Assembly (NCBI GenBank): GCA_964344935.1
Contig: CAYFPL010000001.1
Location: 1,364,001 to 1,428,000, forward strand
From: GCA-2731375 sp964344935
GTDB lineage: Bacteria; Pseudomonadota; Alphaproteobacteria; GCA-2731375
Direction: 5' to 3'
DNA length: 64,000 nucleotides
In this document: piece by piece, positions 41,229 through 49,411 of the stretch
Numbering within the stretch: position 1 is the stretch's first letter
How the letters are laid out: each line of letters starts with the position of its first letter
Notes under the pieces: generated by a model
Seen by the model: only the letters and a program-made list of their open reading frames with translations
Databases searched by the model: none
Told to the model about the DNA's origin: nothing
Translations under genes and position numbers: made by a program

Positions 41229-42289
41229 GGGTTCGCGCCACGCTGCGCGGCGGCGCCCGGGTTGTCGTTGCCCCGGACGATGTCGGCGGGCCTATCCCAT
41301 TTCATCAGCGACAACAGCAGCCCTTCCCGCACACCCCGATCGGCCACGCGCAGACGTTGGCATGGCCAAGTGCGGTGGATCGCCTCCAAGATGGCGCAAC
41401 CGGCGACAACCAGATCTGCCCGTCCTCGACCGATGCAGGGATGGGCCGCCCGTTGCTCCAACCGCATCGCGCGCAGTCGCTCGGCCGCCGCCCGGGCATC
41501 GGCAAAGGTCAGCCACAAACCGTCAACCCGTTGGCGGTCATAACGTTCCAGCCCCAGGTGAACACCGGACAGGGTCGTTACCGTGCCCGACGTGCCGATC
41601 ATCTGGACGATGCCCTGACGGATCTTCTCGTTGATGCCGTGGTCTTCTTCGAATTCACGAAGTTCCGTAATGATGCGGCAGACCAGGCCCTCGTATTCCG
41701 CCGGGGAGAATTCGCTGCTGCCGTGGCGCTCGGCGATGCTGACGACGCCATGGGGCAGAGAGGTGGTGGCGAGGGGCTCGAGACCGGTTTCAGCGTCGTG
41801 TCCGGTCCAACTCAACTCCGTACTGCCGCCGCCAATATCGAAGACCAGGGCAAATCGGGCCCCATCCGCCAGCAACGGCCGACAGGCGGCGACGGCCAGC
41901 TTAGCTTCTTCCTCGGCCGTGATGGTTTCAAGATACAATCCGGCTTCCCGGTTCACCCGTTCGAGGAATTCTTCACAATTGCGGGCTTTTCTGCAGGCGG
42001 CGGTGGCGACGCAACGGGCCCGGGTGACCCGGCGTCGGCGCATCTTGTCGGCGCAGACTTTTAGCGCCGCAACAGTGCGGTCCATGGCGGCATCGGACAA
42101 GCGGTGGCTGCCCTCGACACCCTCGCCCAGACGCACGATGCGGGAGAAGGCATCGACCACGCGGAAGCCATCCTCTACCGGACGTGCTACCAGCAGCCGG
42201 CAATTATTGGTGCCCAGATCTATGGCGGCATAAGTATGCTGGCCGCCATTGCCAAGCCGCCCCCCGTTCTTTTCGTTCCTTTTCGCCAC
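41225..42289 (-). CDS. Ppx/GppA family exopolyphosphatase/pppGpp phosphatase
   Basis: A 354-residue actin-fold phosphatase. The phosphate loops are YAAIDLGTNNCRLLVARP near the start and LVFDIGGGSTELSW near residue 145; Glu of TAEEEAKLA is the expected catalytic region. It hydrolyses polyphosphate or pppGpp; the sequence does not decide which. It lacks the long C-terminal HD domain of E. coli Ppx. Paired with rlmE by a four-base overlap. Confidence 0.92.
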   Translation of the reverse strand: MAKRNEKNGGRLGNGGQHTYAAIDLGTNNCRLLVARPVEDGFRVVDAFSRIVRLGEGVEGSHRLSDAAMDRTVAALKVCADKMRRRRVTRARCVATAACRKARNCEEFLERVNREAGLYLETITAEEEAKLAVAACRPLLADGARFALVFDIGGGSTELSWTGHDAETGLEPLATTSLPHGVVSIAERHGSSEFSPAEYEGLVCRIITELREFEEDHGINEKIRQGIVQMIGTSGTVTTLSGVHLGLERYDRQRVDGLWLTFADARAAAERLRAMRLEQRAAHPCIGRGRADLVVAGCAILEAIHRTWPCQRLRVADRGVREGLLLSLMKWDRPADIVRGNDNPGAAAQRGANP

Positions 42290-42429
42290 CGCCCCGTTAG
42301 GTCCCGGTTGGAATCATTGTTATTTTGCCACACCTTGACCCTTTGGCGCGGTCCTGGCAATAGCGGTTTTGCGATCACCTTGGTTGACATCCCGGTGGCT
42401 GCTTCATAATTTGCGCCAAAGACCGCCGT

Positions 42430-42503
42430 TGGGGACTCGTCTAATGGTAGGACAGCGGACTCTGACTCCGTAAGTCCAGGTTCGAATCCTGGGTCCCCAG
42501 CCA
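42430..42503 (+). tRNA. tRNA-Gln (anticodon CTG)
   Basis: A 74-nt cloverleaf. Acceptor TGGGGAC/GTCCCCA, D arm with TAATGGTAGGA, anticodon stem GCGGA/TCCGT with loop CTCTGAC (anticodon CTG, reads CAG), and T loop TTCGAAT. CCA is encoded. The ureide-type gene run begins 266 bp downstream. Confidence 0.97.
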
Positions 42504-42769
42504 ACCCCATCCATTTTTTCTCGACAACGAAACGGGCTACGCTGGATGTTTGCGTCTGAATGCCCACGGCGCCGGTCGAGACGATCTCCATCGATCAAGG
42601 ATCGCGCGCAGTTGCGCCGAGAATCGCCGCATGCCAAGTATGTGACAGAAAGATTGCGCTTCTCGTAGCGAGGTGTTGAACGTCAGATGCATGACGAAAC
42701 GAGCTACACACATCGCGGCGAGCGGCGCGGTATTTGATACAATAATCAAGAAAAGCGGGACAAAATGCG
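42504..42769. other. Intergenic region between tRNA-Gln and the carbamoyl-catabolic run
   Basis: 266 bp without a convincing gene. It contains two copies of ACGAAACGRGCTAC, at 42527-42540 and 42694-42707, differing by one base. An AT-rich stretch (TATTTGATACAATAATC) 20-45 bp before the next start probably holds the operon promoter, but I cannot set clear -35/-10 boxes. Confidence 0.4.
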
Positions 42770-43150
42770 ATGGCGTTCGAACTGTTTGTGAATGGTACCT
42801 TGATGCGGGGATTGGCGCTGCACGAGAATTTGGAGGGCGCGGAGTTTCTTGGTGAGTTCACCACGAAACCCTGTTACCGCCTCTATTCCATCGACGACAT
42901 CCATCCCGGCATGTTCGAGGTCGCTGAAGGCGGCGTGGCGGTGAAGGGCGAGATGTATCGTATGAGCGACGAGGTCTGGCGCCGCGTGGAAGATGGGGAA
43001 CCGCCGCATCTTTATTGCGGTCCCGTTCACCTGGACAACGGCGAGACCGTCAATGGTATTCTTTTTCCCCAGGAGATCGCGGAAGCAAATTACAAGGACA
43101 TCTCTCAATTCGGTGATTGGCGGAAGTACATGGAGTCCAAAGGCTCCTAA
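42770..43150 (+). CDS. Stand-alone AtzF C-terminal-like (gamma-glutamylcyclotransferase-fold) protein
   Basis: A 126-residue protein beginning MAFELFVNGTLMRGLALHEN, followed by FLGEFTTKPCYRLYSIDDIH and PGMFEVAEGG. This is the fold and pattern of the C-terminal domain of allophanate hydrolase (AtzF), where it helps decarboxylate N-carboxycarbamate, and of AIG2-like proteins. Here it stands alone as the first gene of a seven-gene run, 35 bp before a biuret-hydrolase-like gene. That context suggests work on a small carbamoyl or carboxy-amide compound. No enzymatic role is proven for single-domain forms. Confidence 0.85.
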   Translation: MAFELFVNGTLMRGLALHENLEGAEFLGEFTTKPCYRLYSIDDIHPGMFEVAEGGVAVKGEMYRMSDEVWRRVEDGEPPHLYCGPVHLDNGETVNGILFPQEIAEANYKDISQFGDWRKYMESKGS

Positions 43151-43185
43151 ACCGCCCTCCCCAATACCGACAGCCGCGAGCGGGC

Positions 43186-43866
43186 ATGATCATGAACAAT
43201 TCCCACGTCATCGAGGCCGAACCCTATCCCCTGTCGTTCGACGCCGCCAGCACGGCACTGTTGATCATCGATATGCAAAGGGATTTCCTTGAACCGGGCG
43301 GCTTTGGAGACATGTTGGGCAATGACGTTTCCCTGCTGCGCAGAACCATCGAGCCCTGTGCAAGGGTGCTAGACGCGGCCCGGCGGGCAGGTCTGTCGGT
43401 GATCCATACCCGCGAAGGCCACAGGCCCGATCTCACCGACGCACCGCCTACGAAATTGAGCCGGGGCAATCTGCAGACCGGCATCGGCGATGACGGCCCC
43501 ATGGGCCGCATTTTAGTCCGCGGAGAGCCGGGCCACGAAATCATCCCGGAACTTGCTCCCAAGGCGGAAGAGCCCGTCATAGACAAACCGGGCAAGGGGG
43601 CCTTTTACGAAACGGATCTGGACCTGATTCTGAAGAATCAGTCGATTAGGACCATCGTCGTCTGCGGTGTCACGACAGAAGTCTGTGTTCACACCACGGT
43701 CCGCGAGGCCAATGACCGGGGCTATGAATGTGTCGTATTGGCCGACTGCGTTGGCTCATATTTCCCTGAATTCCAACGCATAGGCCTTGAAATGATCAAA
43801 GCGCAGGGCGGCATATTCGGCTGGGTTGCAAATTCGGAATCGCTCATCGCCGCTTTGGCGTCCTAG
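43186..43866 (+). CDS. Isochorismatase-like cysteine hydrolase, biuret-hydrolase type
   Basis: A 226-residue amidohydrolase with the triad Asp29 (LLIIDMQRDF), Lys134 (VIDKPGKGAFYETDLD) and Cys167 (VCGVTTEVCVHTTVREAND). Spacing matches BiuH of Rhizobium, as do HTREGHRPDL, GRILVRGEPGHEIIPEL and the NDRGYECVVLADC end. BiuH turns biuret into allophanate; close relatives act on N-carbamoylsarcosine, ureidoacrylate and triuret. Two ATGs, 43186 and 43192, are possible. Second gene of the run. The exact amide is an inference. Confidence 0.92.
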   Translation: MIMNNSHVIEAEPYPLSFDAASTALLIIDMQRDFLEPGGFGDMLGNDVSLLRRTIEPCARVLDAARRAGLSVIHTREGHRPDLTDAPPTKLSRGNLQTGIGDDGPMGRILVRGEPGHEIIPELAPKAEEPVIDKPGKGAFYETDLDLILKNQSIRTIVVCGVTTEVCVHTTVREANDRGYECVVLADCVGSYFPEFQRIGLEMIKAQGGIFGWVANSESLIAALAS

Positions 43867-43940
43867 CTCACAACTTTGTCATAACAAGCACCTGTGGTCT
43901 TATTGACGAACCTGCAATTGCCTAAGGGGAGTCAATTGTT

Positions 43941-45479
43941 ATGGCGGCAAGAACGCAATACTGGGTGGCCGGCGACCTGAACGCATTTTTTGGCCTCGGC
44001 ACCAACGTCCTCGTAAATTTGCTGGTCCTTACGGGCCTTTTGAAATTTGTCATTCAAATTCCCGACGCCATTCTGTTCGGGCATATCCTGCCGGCGGTCG
44101 GCCTGATGCTGTTCCTGGGCAATATCTACTATGCCTGGATGGCCAAGAAGCTGGCGGATCAAACCGGGCGCGACGATGTCACTGCACTGCCATCGGGGCC
44201 CAGTGTCCCGCATATGTTTATCGTCGTGTTCGTCATCATGTTGCCGATCACGATTCAGACCAAGGATCCCATCAAGGGTTGGGAAGCCGGGTTGGCCTGG
44301 GTCTTTATCGAAGGCCTGGTCCTGTTCGCAGGCGCATTTATCGCACCGACGATCAGGCGGTTGACCCCGCGCGCCGCACTGCTGGGTACTTTGGCCGGGA
44401 TTTCCATCACCTTCATTTCCCTACGCCCGGCCATGGAGATATTCGAAACGCCGATCATCGGCCTGGTCTCCCTGGTCATCATCCTAGGCGCCTGGTTCGG
44501 CGGCGTGCGATATCCGGGCAAGCTTCCCGGCGGCCTGGTGGCGATCGCGGTCGGCACCATACTGGCGTGGCTCAGCTACATCTTCGGCTGGGGTTTCGGC
44601 GGTATGGACCCTGCGGCGGTGCAGAATTCCCTGGGCAACATCGGTTTCTCCGTGCCCCTGCCCGCCTTCGGCCACGTCTTTTCGGGCTTTGAGTTCCTCG
44701 CCTTCATCATCGTCACGGCCATTCCCTTTGGCGTCTATGACTTCATCGAGGCCATGGACAATGTGGAAAGCGCGGCCGCTGCCGGCGATGAATACAGTGT
44801 CAAGGAAACACTGATCGCCGAGGGCGGCATCAGCCTGGTCGGCACCCTGCTGGGCAGCCCCTTCGCCAACGCCGTATACATTGGCCATCCGGGTTGGAAG
44901 TCCATTGGCGGCAAAATCGGCTATTCCATCGCCACCGGCGCCATGGTCCTGATCCTCACCTGGCTGGGCATCGTTTCGCTGTTGCTTGATCTGATCCCAG
45001 TGGTGGCGATCATCCCCATCCTGCTCTACATCGGCGCCCTGATCGGCGCCCAGGCTTTCCAGGCAACACCGGGCAATCATGCCCCGGCGGTTGTCTTTGC
45101 CTTCGTTCCCCATCTGGCAGCCTGGGCGAAAACGCTGATCGATGGTTCCCTGGGCGCGGCAGGCACCAACGCAGCGGCCGTCGGCCTGGATAAATTGGCG
45201 CAGAACGGCGTTCTCTATAAGGGCCTGGAGGCGTTGGGGGGCGGTGCCATCATCACCGGCCTGATCTTCGGCGGCATCGTGGTCATGCTGATCGACCGTA
45301 ACCAGGTTGGCGCCGCCGTGTTCTGCCTGATCGGGGCGGTCCTGGCGTTCTTCGGCTTCATTCATGGCCCGGCAGTGGGCTTTGCCGTCTCGCCGATGAT
45401 CGCGCTGAGTTATGTGTTCATGGCGGTCATTTGCGCCGGTTTCTCGCGCATGGAGGTCGAACAGGAAGCGAGCCAATAG
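43941..45479 (+). CDS. Nucleobase-type permease (NCS2/AzgA-like)
   Basis: A 512-residue inner-membrane protein with about 12 hydrophobic segments. It begins YWVAGDLNAFFGLGTNVLVN and has TALPSGPSVPHMFIVVFVIM, GVYDFIEAMDNVESAAAAGD and PFANAVYIGHPGWKSIGGKI, of the type seen in xanthine/uracil/guanine-family carriers (PSG near helix 3, acidic residues in helix 8). Many genomes place such carriers beside purine or ureide breakdown genes. Third gene of the run, 74 bp after the hydrolase. The likely role is uptake of the ureide, purine or pyrimidine that feeds the pathway. Confidence 0.86.
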   Translation: MAARTQYWVAGDLNAFFGLGTNVLVNLLVLTGLLKFVIQIPDAILFGHILPAVGLMLFLGNIYYAWMAKKLADQTGRDDVTALPSGPSVPHMFIVVFVIMLPITIQTKDPIKGWEAGLAWVFIEGLVLFAGAFIAPTIRRLTPRAALLGTLAGISITFISLRPAMEIFETPIIGLVSLVIILGAWFGGVRYPGKLPGGLVAIAVGTILAWLSYIFGWGFGGMDPAAVQNSLGNIGFSVPLPAFGHVFSGFEFLAFIIVTAIPFGVYDFIEAMDNVESAAAAGDEYSVKETLIAEGGISLVGTLLGSPFANAVYIGHPGWKSIGGKIGYSIATGAMVLILTWLGIVSLLLDLIPVVAIIPILLYIGALIGAQAFQATPGNHAPAVVFAFVPHLAAWAKTLIDGSLGAAGTNAAAVGLDKLAQNGVLYKGLEALGGGAIITGLIFGGIVVMLIDRNQVGAAVFCLIGAVLAFFGFIHGPAVGFAVSPMIALSYVFMAVICAGFSRMEVEQEASQ

Positions 45480-45499
45480 GGCGTCCTTCCAGGTATCAT

Positions 45500-45532
45500 T
45501 GTCCGGGCCGGCCGCGACGGCTGGCCCGGACA
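45500..45532 (+). terminator. Strong GC-rich hairpin inside the run
   Basis: TGTCCGGGCC pairs with GGCCCGGACA, and inner GCCG/CGGC bases extend the stem. It lies 21 bp after the permease stop and before DUF2877. No T run follows directly. It may reduce read-through or protect the upstream mRNA end. Confidence 0.45.
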
Positions 45533-45556
45533 GCGCTGTTTGCTTAGAGCCATGGG

Positions 45557-46417
45557 ATGACACCACTACCCGCCATCAGCCTTGGAATAAATGCACCGCG
45601 CGGTGACTTTGCAGGCATCGTCCACAGTGTCTTTGCACGGGCGGCCAACCTGCGCCTGGAGGATGGCCGGCTGGCGACTTGCACCAACGGCGACTATTTC
45701 GAGATGCCGTTGGGCATCCGCATCGAAACGCCCCGCGCGTTCGATTTTCAAGCGTTCCTGAGGGAAGGCGAGAGTGCCCATTGCCGTGGCGGTATCCTTC
45801 GGTTCAACGGCGGCGGATTGAAAGTCGATCTACGCACCGCGCGGGTTTGGAACGGTGGCGTTCATATTGTCTCCCCGCCCCAAAGCCGGCCATTGGATGA
45901 ATTATGGCATATCGCAGAGAAAGGCATTAATGGCGATGCCACGTTTCCTTTGGCACCGATGGTCTCCCATCTGGCCAATCTGGGCCGCAAAGGTAACCAG
46001 GGAGATATGAAATCCTTGCAAGGCCTGATCGGTACCGGCCCTGGCCTGACCCCGGCGGGCGACGATATGGTCAACGGCTATCTGGCGGCCGCAAAATCAT
46101 TGGCGCCGAACGAGAATTGGAGCCGGACGTTGGCATTGCTGACCTTGCAGCATTTATCGTCAACCAATGACGTTAGCCGGCAGATGCTATCTGACGCTGC
46201 TGCCGGGCATTTCATCGAGCCATTGCTGAACATGCTCTCCGCGATCTACGGTGCCCGGCCTGTCAATCCAGCTGCAGGGCAACTCATGTCCATCGGGGCG
46301 ACCTCTGGGCCGGCCATGCTGTTGGGTCTATTGACTGGAATCATGCGGGTCGAAGACAGCCGGCTGCCCGCGTTCGGCCGACCGGCGGCACCCACCGTGG
46401 CCCAGGGCAGGTCATAA
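45557..46417 (+). CDS. DUF2877 protein, AllH-like (oxamic transcarbamylase component)
   Basis: A 286-residue protein with the DUF2877 hallmark LIGTGPGLTPAGDDMVNGYL, followed by LTLQHLSSTNDVSRQML and a Ala/Gly-rich end. E. coli YlbF, renamed AllH, belongs here; with FdrA/AllF and YlbE/AllG it makes the oxamic transcarbamylase, which converts oxalurate and phosphate to oxamate and carbamoyl phosphate. ATG at 45557. It is 2 bp before fdrA, so translation is coupled. The fold and its share in catalysis are not established here. Confidence 0.88.
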   Translation: MTPLPAISLGINAPRGDFAGIVHSVFARAANLRLEDGRLATCTNGDYFEMPLGIRIETPRAFDFQAFLREGESAHCRGGILRFNGGGLKVDLRTARVWNGGVHIVSPPQSRPLDELWHIAEKGINGDATFPLAPMVSHLANLGRKGNQGDMKSLQGLIGTGPGLTPAGDDMVNGYLAAAKSLAPNENWSRTLALLTLQHLSSTNDVSRQMLSDAAAGHFIEPLLNMLSAIYGARPVNPAAGQLMSIGATSGPAMLLGLLTGIMRVEDSRLPAFGRPAAPTVAQGRS

Positions 46418-46419
46418 CG

Positions 46420-47976
46420 ATGCCGTTCGCGCAAAAAATCCTGTCCGATACCTACCGGGATTCCGTCGCCTTGATGCGGCTTTCAGCAACCTTGAGCGAA
46501 CATCCCGAAATCCGTCAGGCCTCCGCCGTTATGGCAACGGAGGCGAACATGCAGTTGCTGTTGGAAGCGGGCCTGTTGCAAGAGCCGGTTGAGGCCGCAC
46601 CCGGAAATCTGATGATCGCCATTGAGGCAGTCGACGACAACGCGGTCGCAACAGCGTTCGAACAGGCCGAAGCGCTTTTGAACAGCGGGCCGCAACCGGC
46701 GGCCAGTGATGGGAACGAAACCGGCGCACCGCATAGTCTTGAAATGGCGCTGGATGATTTCCCGGATGCGGATCTGGCGTTGATATCCTGCCCCGGCGAA
46801 TATGCCGGCGCGGAGGCCATGAAGGCCCTGCGCCTGGGTCTGGACGTGATGATTTTCTCCGACAATGTGCCGCTTGACGAAGAAATGGCGCTCAAACGTC
46901 TGGCCGGAGAACAGGGCAAGCTGGTCATGGGACCCGATTGCGGCACGGCGATCATCAACTGCGTCCCCCTTGGTTTTGCCAATGCTGTCGCGCCGGGTGA
47001 CATAGGCATCGTTGCCGCATCCGGTACCGGCCTGCAGCAGGTCGCCTGCCTGATCGACGGCCTCGGCGGCGGTATCTCTCAAGCCATCGGCACGGGCGGC
47101 CGGGACTTGCACGCGGAAATTGGCGGCATTTCCATGCTCAACGGTCTGGATATCCTGACGGATGATGCCGCTACCTCTGTCATTGTCCTCATATCCAAGC
47201 CGCCCGCGCTGGAGGTTGCCGCCAAGATCCGGGCTGAGGCGAAGCGATGCGGTAAGCCAGTGGTGGTCAATTTCCTTGGTGCTGAGGCCGGATTGCACAA
47301 CGACGACAACCTGTTCGCCGCCGAAACATTGGAACAGGCAGCCTTCGCGGCCTTCGATCTGTCGCGAGGTGATGATCCTTCAATTCGGAAACTGCAACGG
47401 CACCCACTGGATGGCGATGCGATCGACGAACTGCGATCTAGTCTGGAAAGCAGCCAAAAGTTCGCAAGGTGCCTCTACAGCGGCGGCACTTTCAGTTACG
47501 AAGCGATGTTACTCCTCGACAAAGACATCGCCGCCATTCATTCCCCTTCCCCGCTCGATCCCAAATTCAAACTCAATGATGTCTGGTCCAGCACCGGCAA
47601 TACGGTCCTTGATCTCGGCGACGATCATTTCACCAGGGGACGGCCGCATCCCATGATCGATCAGGGCTTGCGATTGGAACGGCTGCGGCAGGAAGCCAAC
47701 GACCCGGAGACGGCTGTTATTCTGCTGGATGTGGTCATCGGCCATGGCGCCCATGACTCACCAGCCGACGAGCTGGCGAAATCGATTGCGGAAGTCCGCG
47801 CATCTGCGAAGGAGCGCGGCTATTGCCCCCTATTCATCGCCTTTGTATGCGGCACGGATAAAGACCCACAGAACCGCACGAAACAATCGGAAATCCTGCG
47901 CCATGCCGGCGTCGTATTGACGGATAGCAATGCCCAGGCGGCGCGCCTGGTTTGCGACCTGCTATCGGGGCGTTAG
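46420..47976 (+). CDS. fdrA: FdrA/AllF-like protein (oxamic transcarbamylase component)
   Basis: A 518-residue protein built like the acyl-CoA synthetase (SucD-type) fold: GPDCGTAIINCVPLGFANAV, IGIVAASGTGLQQVACLID and GISQAIGTGGRDLHAEIGG, then NDVWSSTGNTVLDLGDDHFT and GRPHPMID typical of FdrA. The central two domains align with succinyl-CoA synthetase-like nucleotide sites. E. coli FdrA (AllF) is part of the oxamic transcarbamylase. The N-terminal 100 residues carry ATEANMQLLLEAGL. Length is normal. It is 8 bp before the DUF1116 gene. Confidence 0.93.
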   Translation: MPFAQKILSDTYRDSVALMRLSATLSEHPEIRQASAVMATEANMQLLLEAGLLQEPVEAAPGNLMIAIEAVDDNAVATAFEQAEALLNSGPQPAASDGNETGAPHSLEMALDDFPDADLALISCPGEYAGAEAMKALRLGLDVMIFSDNVPLDEEMALKRLAGEQGKLVMGPDCGTAIINCVPLGFANAVAPGDIGIVAASGTGLQQVACLIDGLGGGISQAIGTGGRDLHAEIGGISMLNGLDILTDDAATSVIVLISKPPALEVAAKIRAEAKRCGKPVVVNFLGAEAGLHNDDNLFAAETLEQAAFAAFDLSRGDDPSIRKLQRHPLDGDAIDELRSSLESSQKFARCLYSGGTFSYEAMLLLDKDIAAIHSPSPLDPKFKLNDVWSSTGNTVLDLGDDHFTRGRPHPMIDQGLRLERLRQEANDPETAVILLDVVIGHGAHDSPADELAKSIAEVRASAKERGYCPLFIAFVCGTDKDPQNRTKQSEILRHAGVVLTDSNAQAARLVCDLLSGR

Positions 47977-47984
47977 AGGCGGAT

Positions 47985-49397
47985 ATGTACGATAAACCGC
48001 CAGGATCCCTAAACGTCATCAATGTGGGTATCGCCTCCTTCGCCGAGGTGGTTGAAGATGCCGGCGGCAAGGCATCGAATGTTGACTGGCGGCCGCCTGC
48101 GGGTGGTGATGCCCAGGCGGCATTGGCGCTCGCCCGGTTGGTTAATGACCCGGCCGTTGATCAGGCGAACAGAGAAGCGTTTCAAAAATACCTCGACGCC
48201 AAGCCGATGTTGCAGGGTATCGGACGGGCCGGAGATGTCATCGCGGGGATGGGCGAACGCACCATTTTGCATTCCGGCCCGCCCATAGACTGGCGGGATG
48301 TTTGTGGCCCCGTCCGCGGCGCCCTCGTCGGCGCTATCTTGTTCGAGGGCTGGGCCGGTGATGAGGAGGGTGCCCTCAGGCTCCTGCGCGACGGCGAGGT
48401 GCAAATCGAACCCTGCCACCATTATGGCGCCGTGGGCCCGATGGCAGGTGTCACCAGCCCAAGCATGCCGGTGTGGATCGTTTGCAATACGACGCACGGA
48501 AACACGGCTTTTGCCAATCTGAACGAAGGCCTGGGCAAGGTGCTGCGTTTCGGCGCCAACAGCGAAGAGGTGATCGACCGCTTGCGCTGGATGGCGTCCA
48601 CCCTTCGGGAGGTTCTCTCCGCTGCGCTGGCGGGCGGCGGCATCGATATCAAGACCATCATGGCCCAAGCTCTTTATATGGGCGATGAGGTGCATAACCG
48701 AAACGCCGCCGCGACGGGACTGTTGTTGAAGCAACTGACACCGCCGGCCCTGCGTTCTGGTCTTCCGGCTGACGATGTAGCCGGGGCGTTGGAATTTATT
48801 GCAGGCAACGACCATTTCTTTCTGAACGTCTCCATGGCGGCATGCAAGGCCATGCTCGACGCGGCCCACGGCATCGCCAACAGCACCATGGTGACCGCCA
48901 TGGCCCGGAACGGCGTTGAATTCGGTATTCGTGTCAGCGGCACCGGCGATCAATGGTTCACGACGCCGGCGCCGTTGGTCGATGGGCTCTACTTCCCGTC
49001 CTATTCCATGGCCGATGCCGCACCGGATTTGGGCGACAGTGCGATCACGGAAACCGCCGGATTGGGTGGCTTCGCCATGGCGGCCGCGCCAGCCATTGTT
49101 CAATTCGTCGGCGGCACGCCGGCAGACGCCATCGCCCGCAGCCGGGAAATGCAGTCGATTGCCATAGGGCGAAACAATGCATTGACCATACCAGCCCTGG
49201 ATTTCGCCGGCACCGCGGCGGGCATCGATGCCCGGAAGGTTGTCGACACCAGCATTCTGCCCGTCATCAACACCGGCATCGCCCACAAGGATGCCGGCAT
49301 TGGCCAGATCGGCGCTGGCATTACCCGTGCACCCATGGCCTGTTTTTCGAAAGCGTTGTTGGCGTTGAGTTCGTCGGATACCCGTTCTGCGGATTGA
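47985..49397 (+). CDS. DUF1116 protein, AllG-like (oxamic transcarbamylase component)
   Basis: A 470-residue protein of the YlbE family. Marks are NVDWRPPAGGDAQAALALAR, GPPIDWRDVCGPVRGALVG, the H-H-x-G segment EPCHHYGAVGPMAGVTSPSM, GMYMP-like GDEVHNRNAAATGLLLK, and AGNDHFFLNVSMAACKA. The end RAPMACFSKAL is also typical. ATG at 47985 with GAGGCGG upstream; the open frame starts earlier inside fdrA. It is the third transcarbamylase component. Catalytic residues are not known to me. Confidence 0.92.
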   Translation: MYDKPPGSLNVINVGIASFAEVVEDAGGKASNVDWRPPAGGDAQAALALARLVNDPAVDQANREAFQKYLDAKPMLQGIGRAGDVIAGMGERTILHSGPPIDWRDVCGPVRGALVGAILFEGWAGDEEGALRLLRDGEVQIEPCHHYGAVGPMAGVTSPSMPVWIVCNTTHGNTAFANLNEGLGKVLRFGANSEEVIDRLRWMASTLREVLSAALAGGGIDIKTIMAQALYMGDEVHNRNAAATGLLLKQLTPPALRSGLPADDVAGALEFIAGNDHFFLNVSMAACKAMLDAAHGIANSTMVTAMARNGVEFGIRVSGTGDQWFTTPAPLVDGLYFPSYSMADAAPDLGDSAITETAGLGGFAMAAAPAIVQFVGGTPADAIARSREMQSIAIGRNNALTIPALDFAGTAAGIDARKVVDTSILPVINTGIAHKDAGIGQIGAGITRAPMACFSKALLALSSSDTRSAD

Positions 49398-49411
49398 ACC
49401 GGGGCTTGGAG

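Noticed and set aside
42537..42749. A 70-codon minus-strand frame after tRNA-Gln with a phrase (LREAQSFCHIL) faintly like transposase sequence
   Set aside because: The likeness covers only about 20 residues, no DDE motifs, inverted repeats or target duplications are visible, and the rest is Arg-rich. I could not support a transposase remnant.
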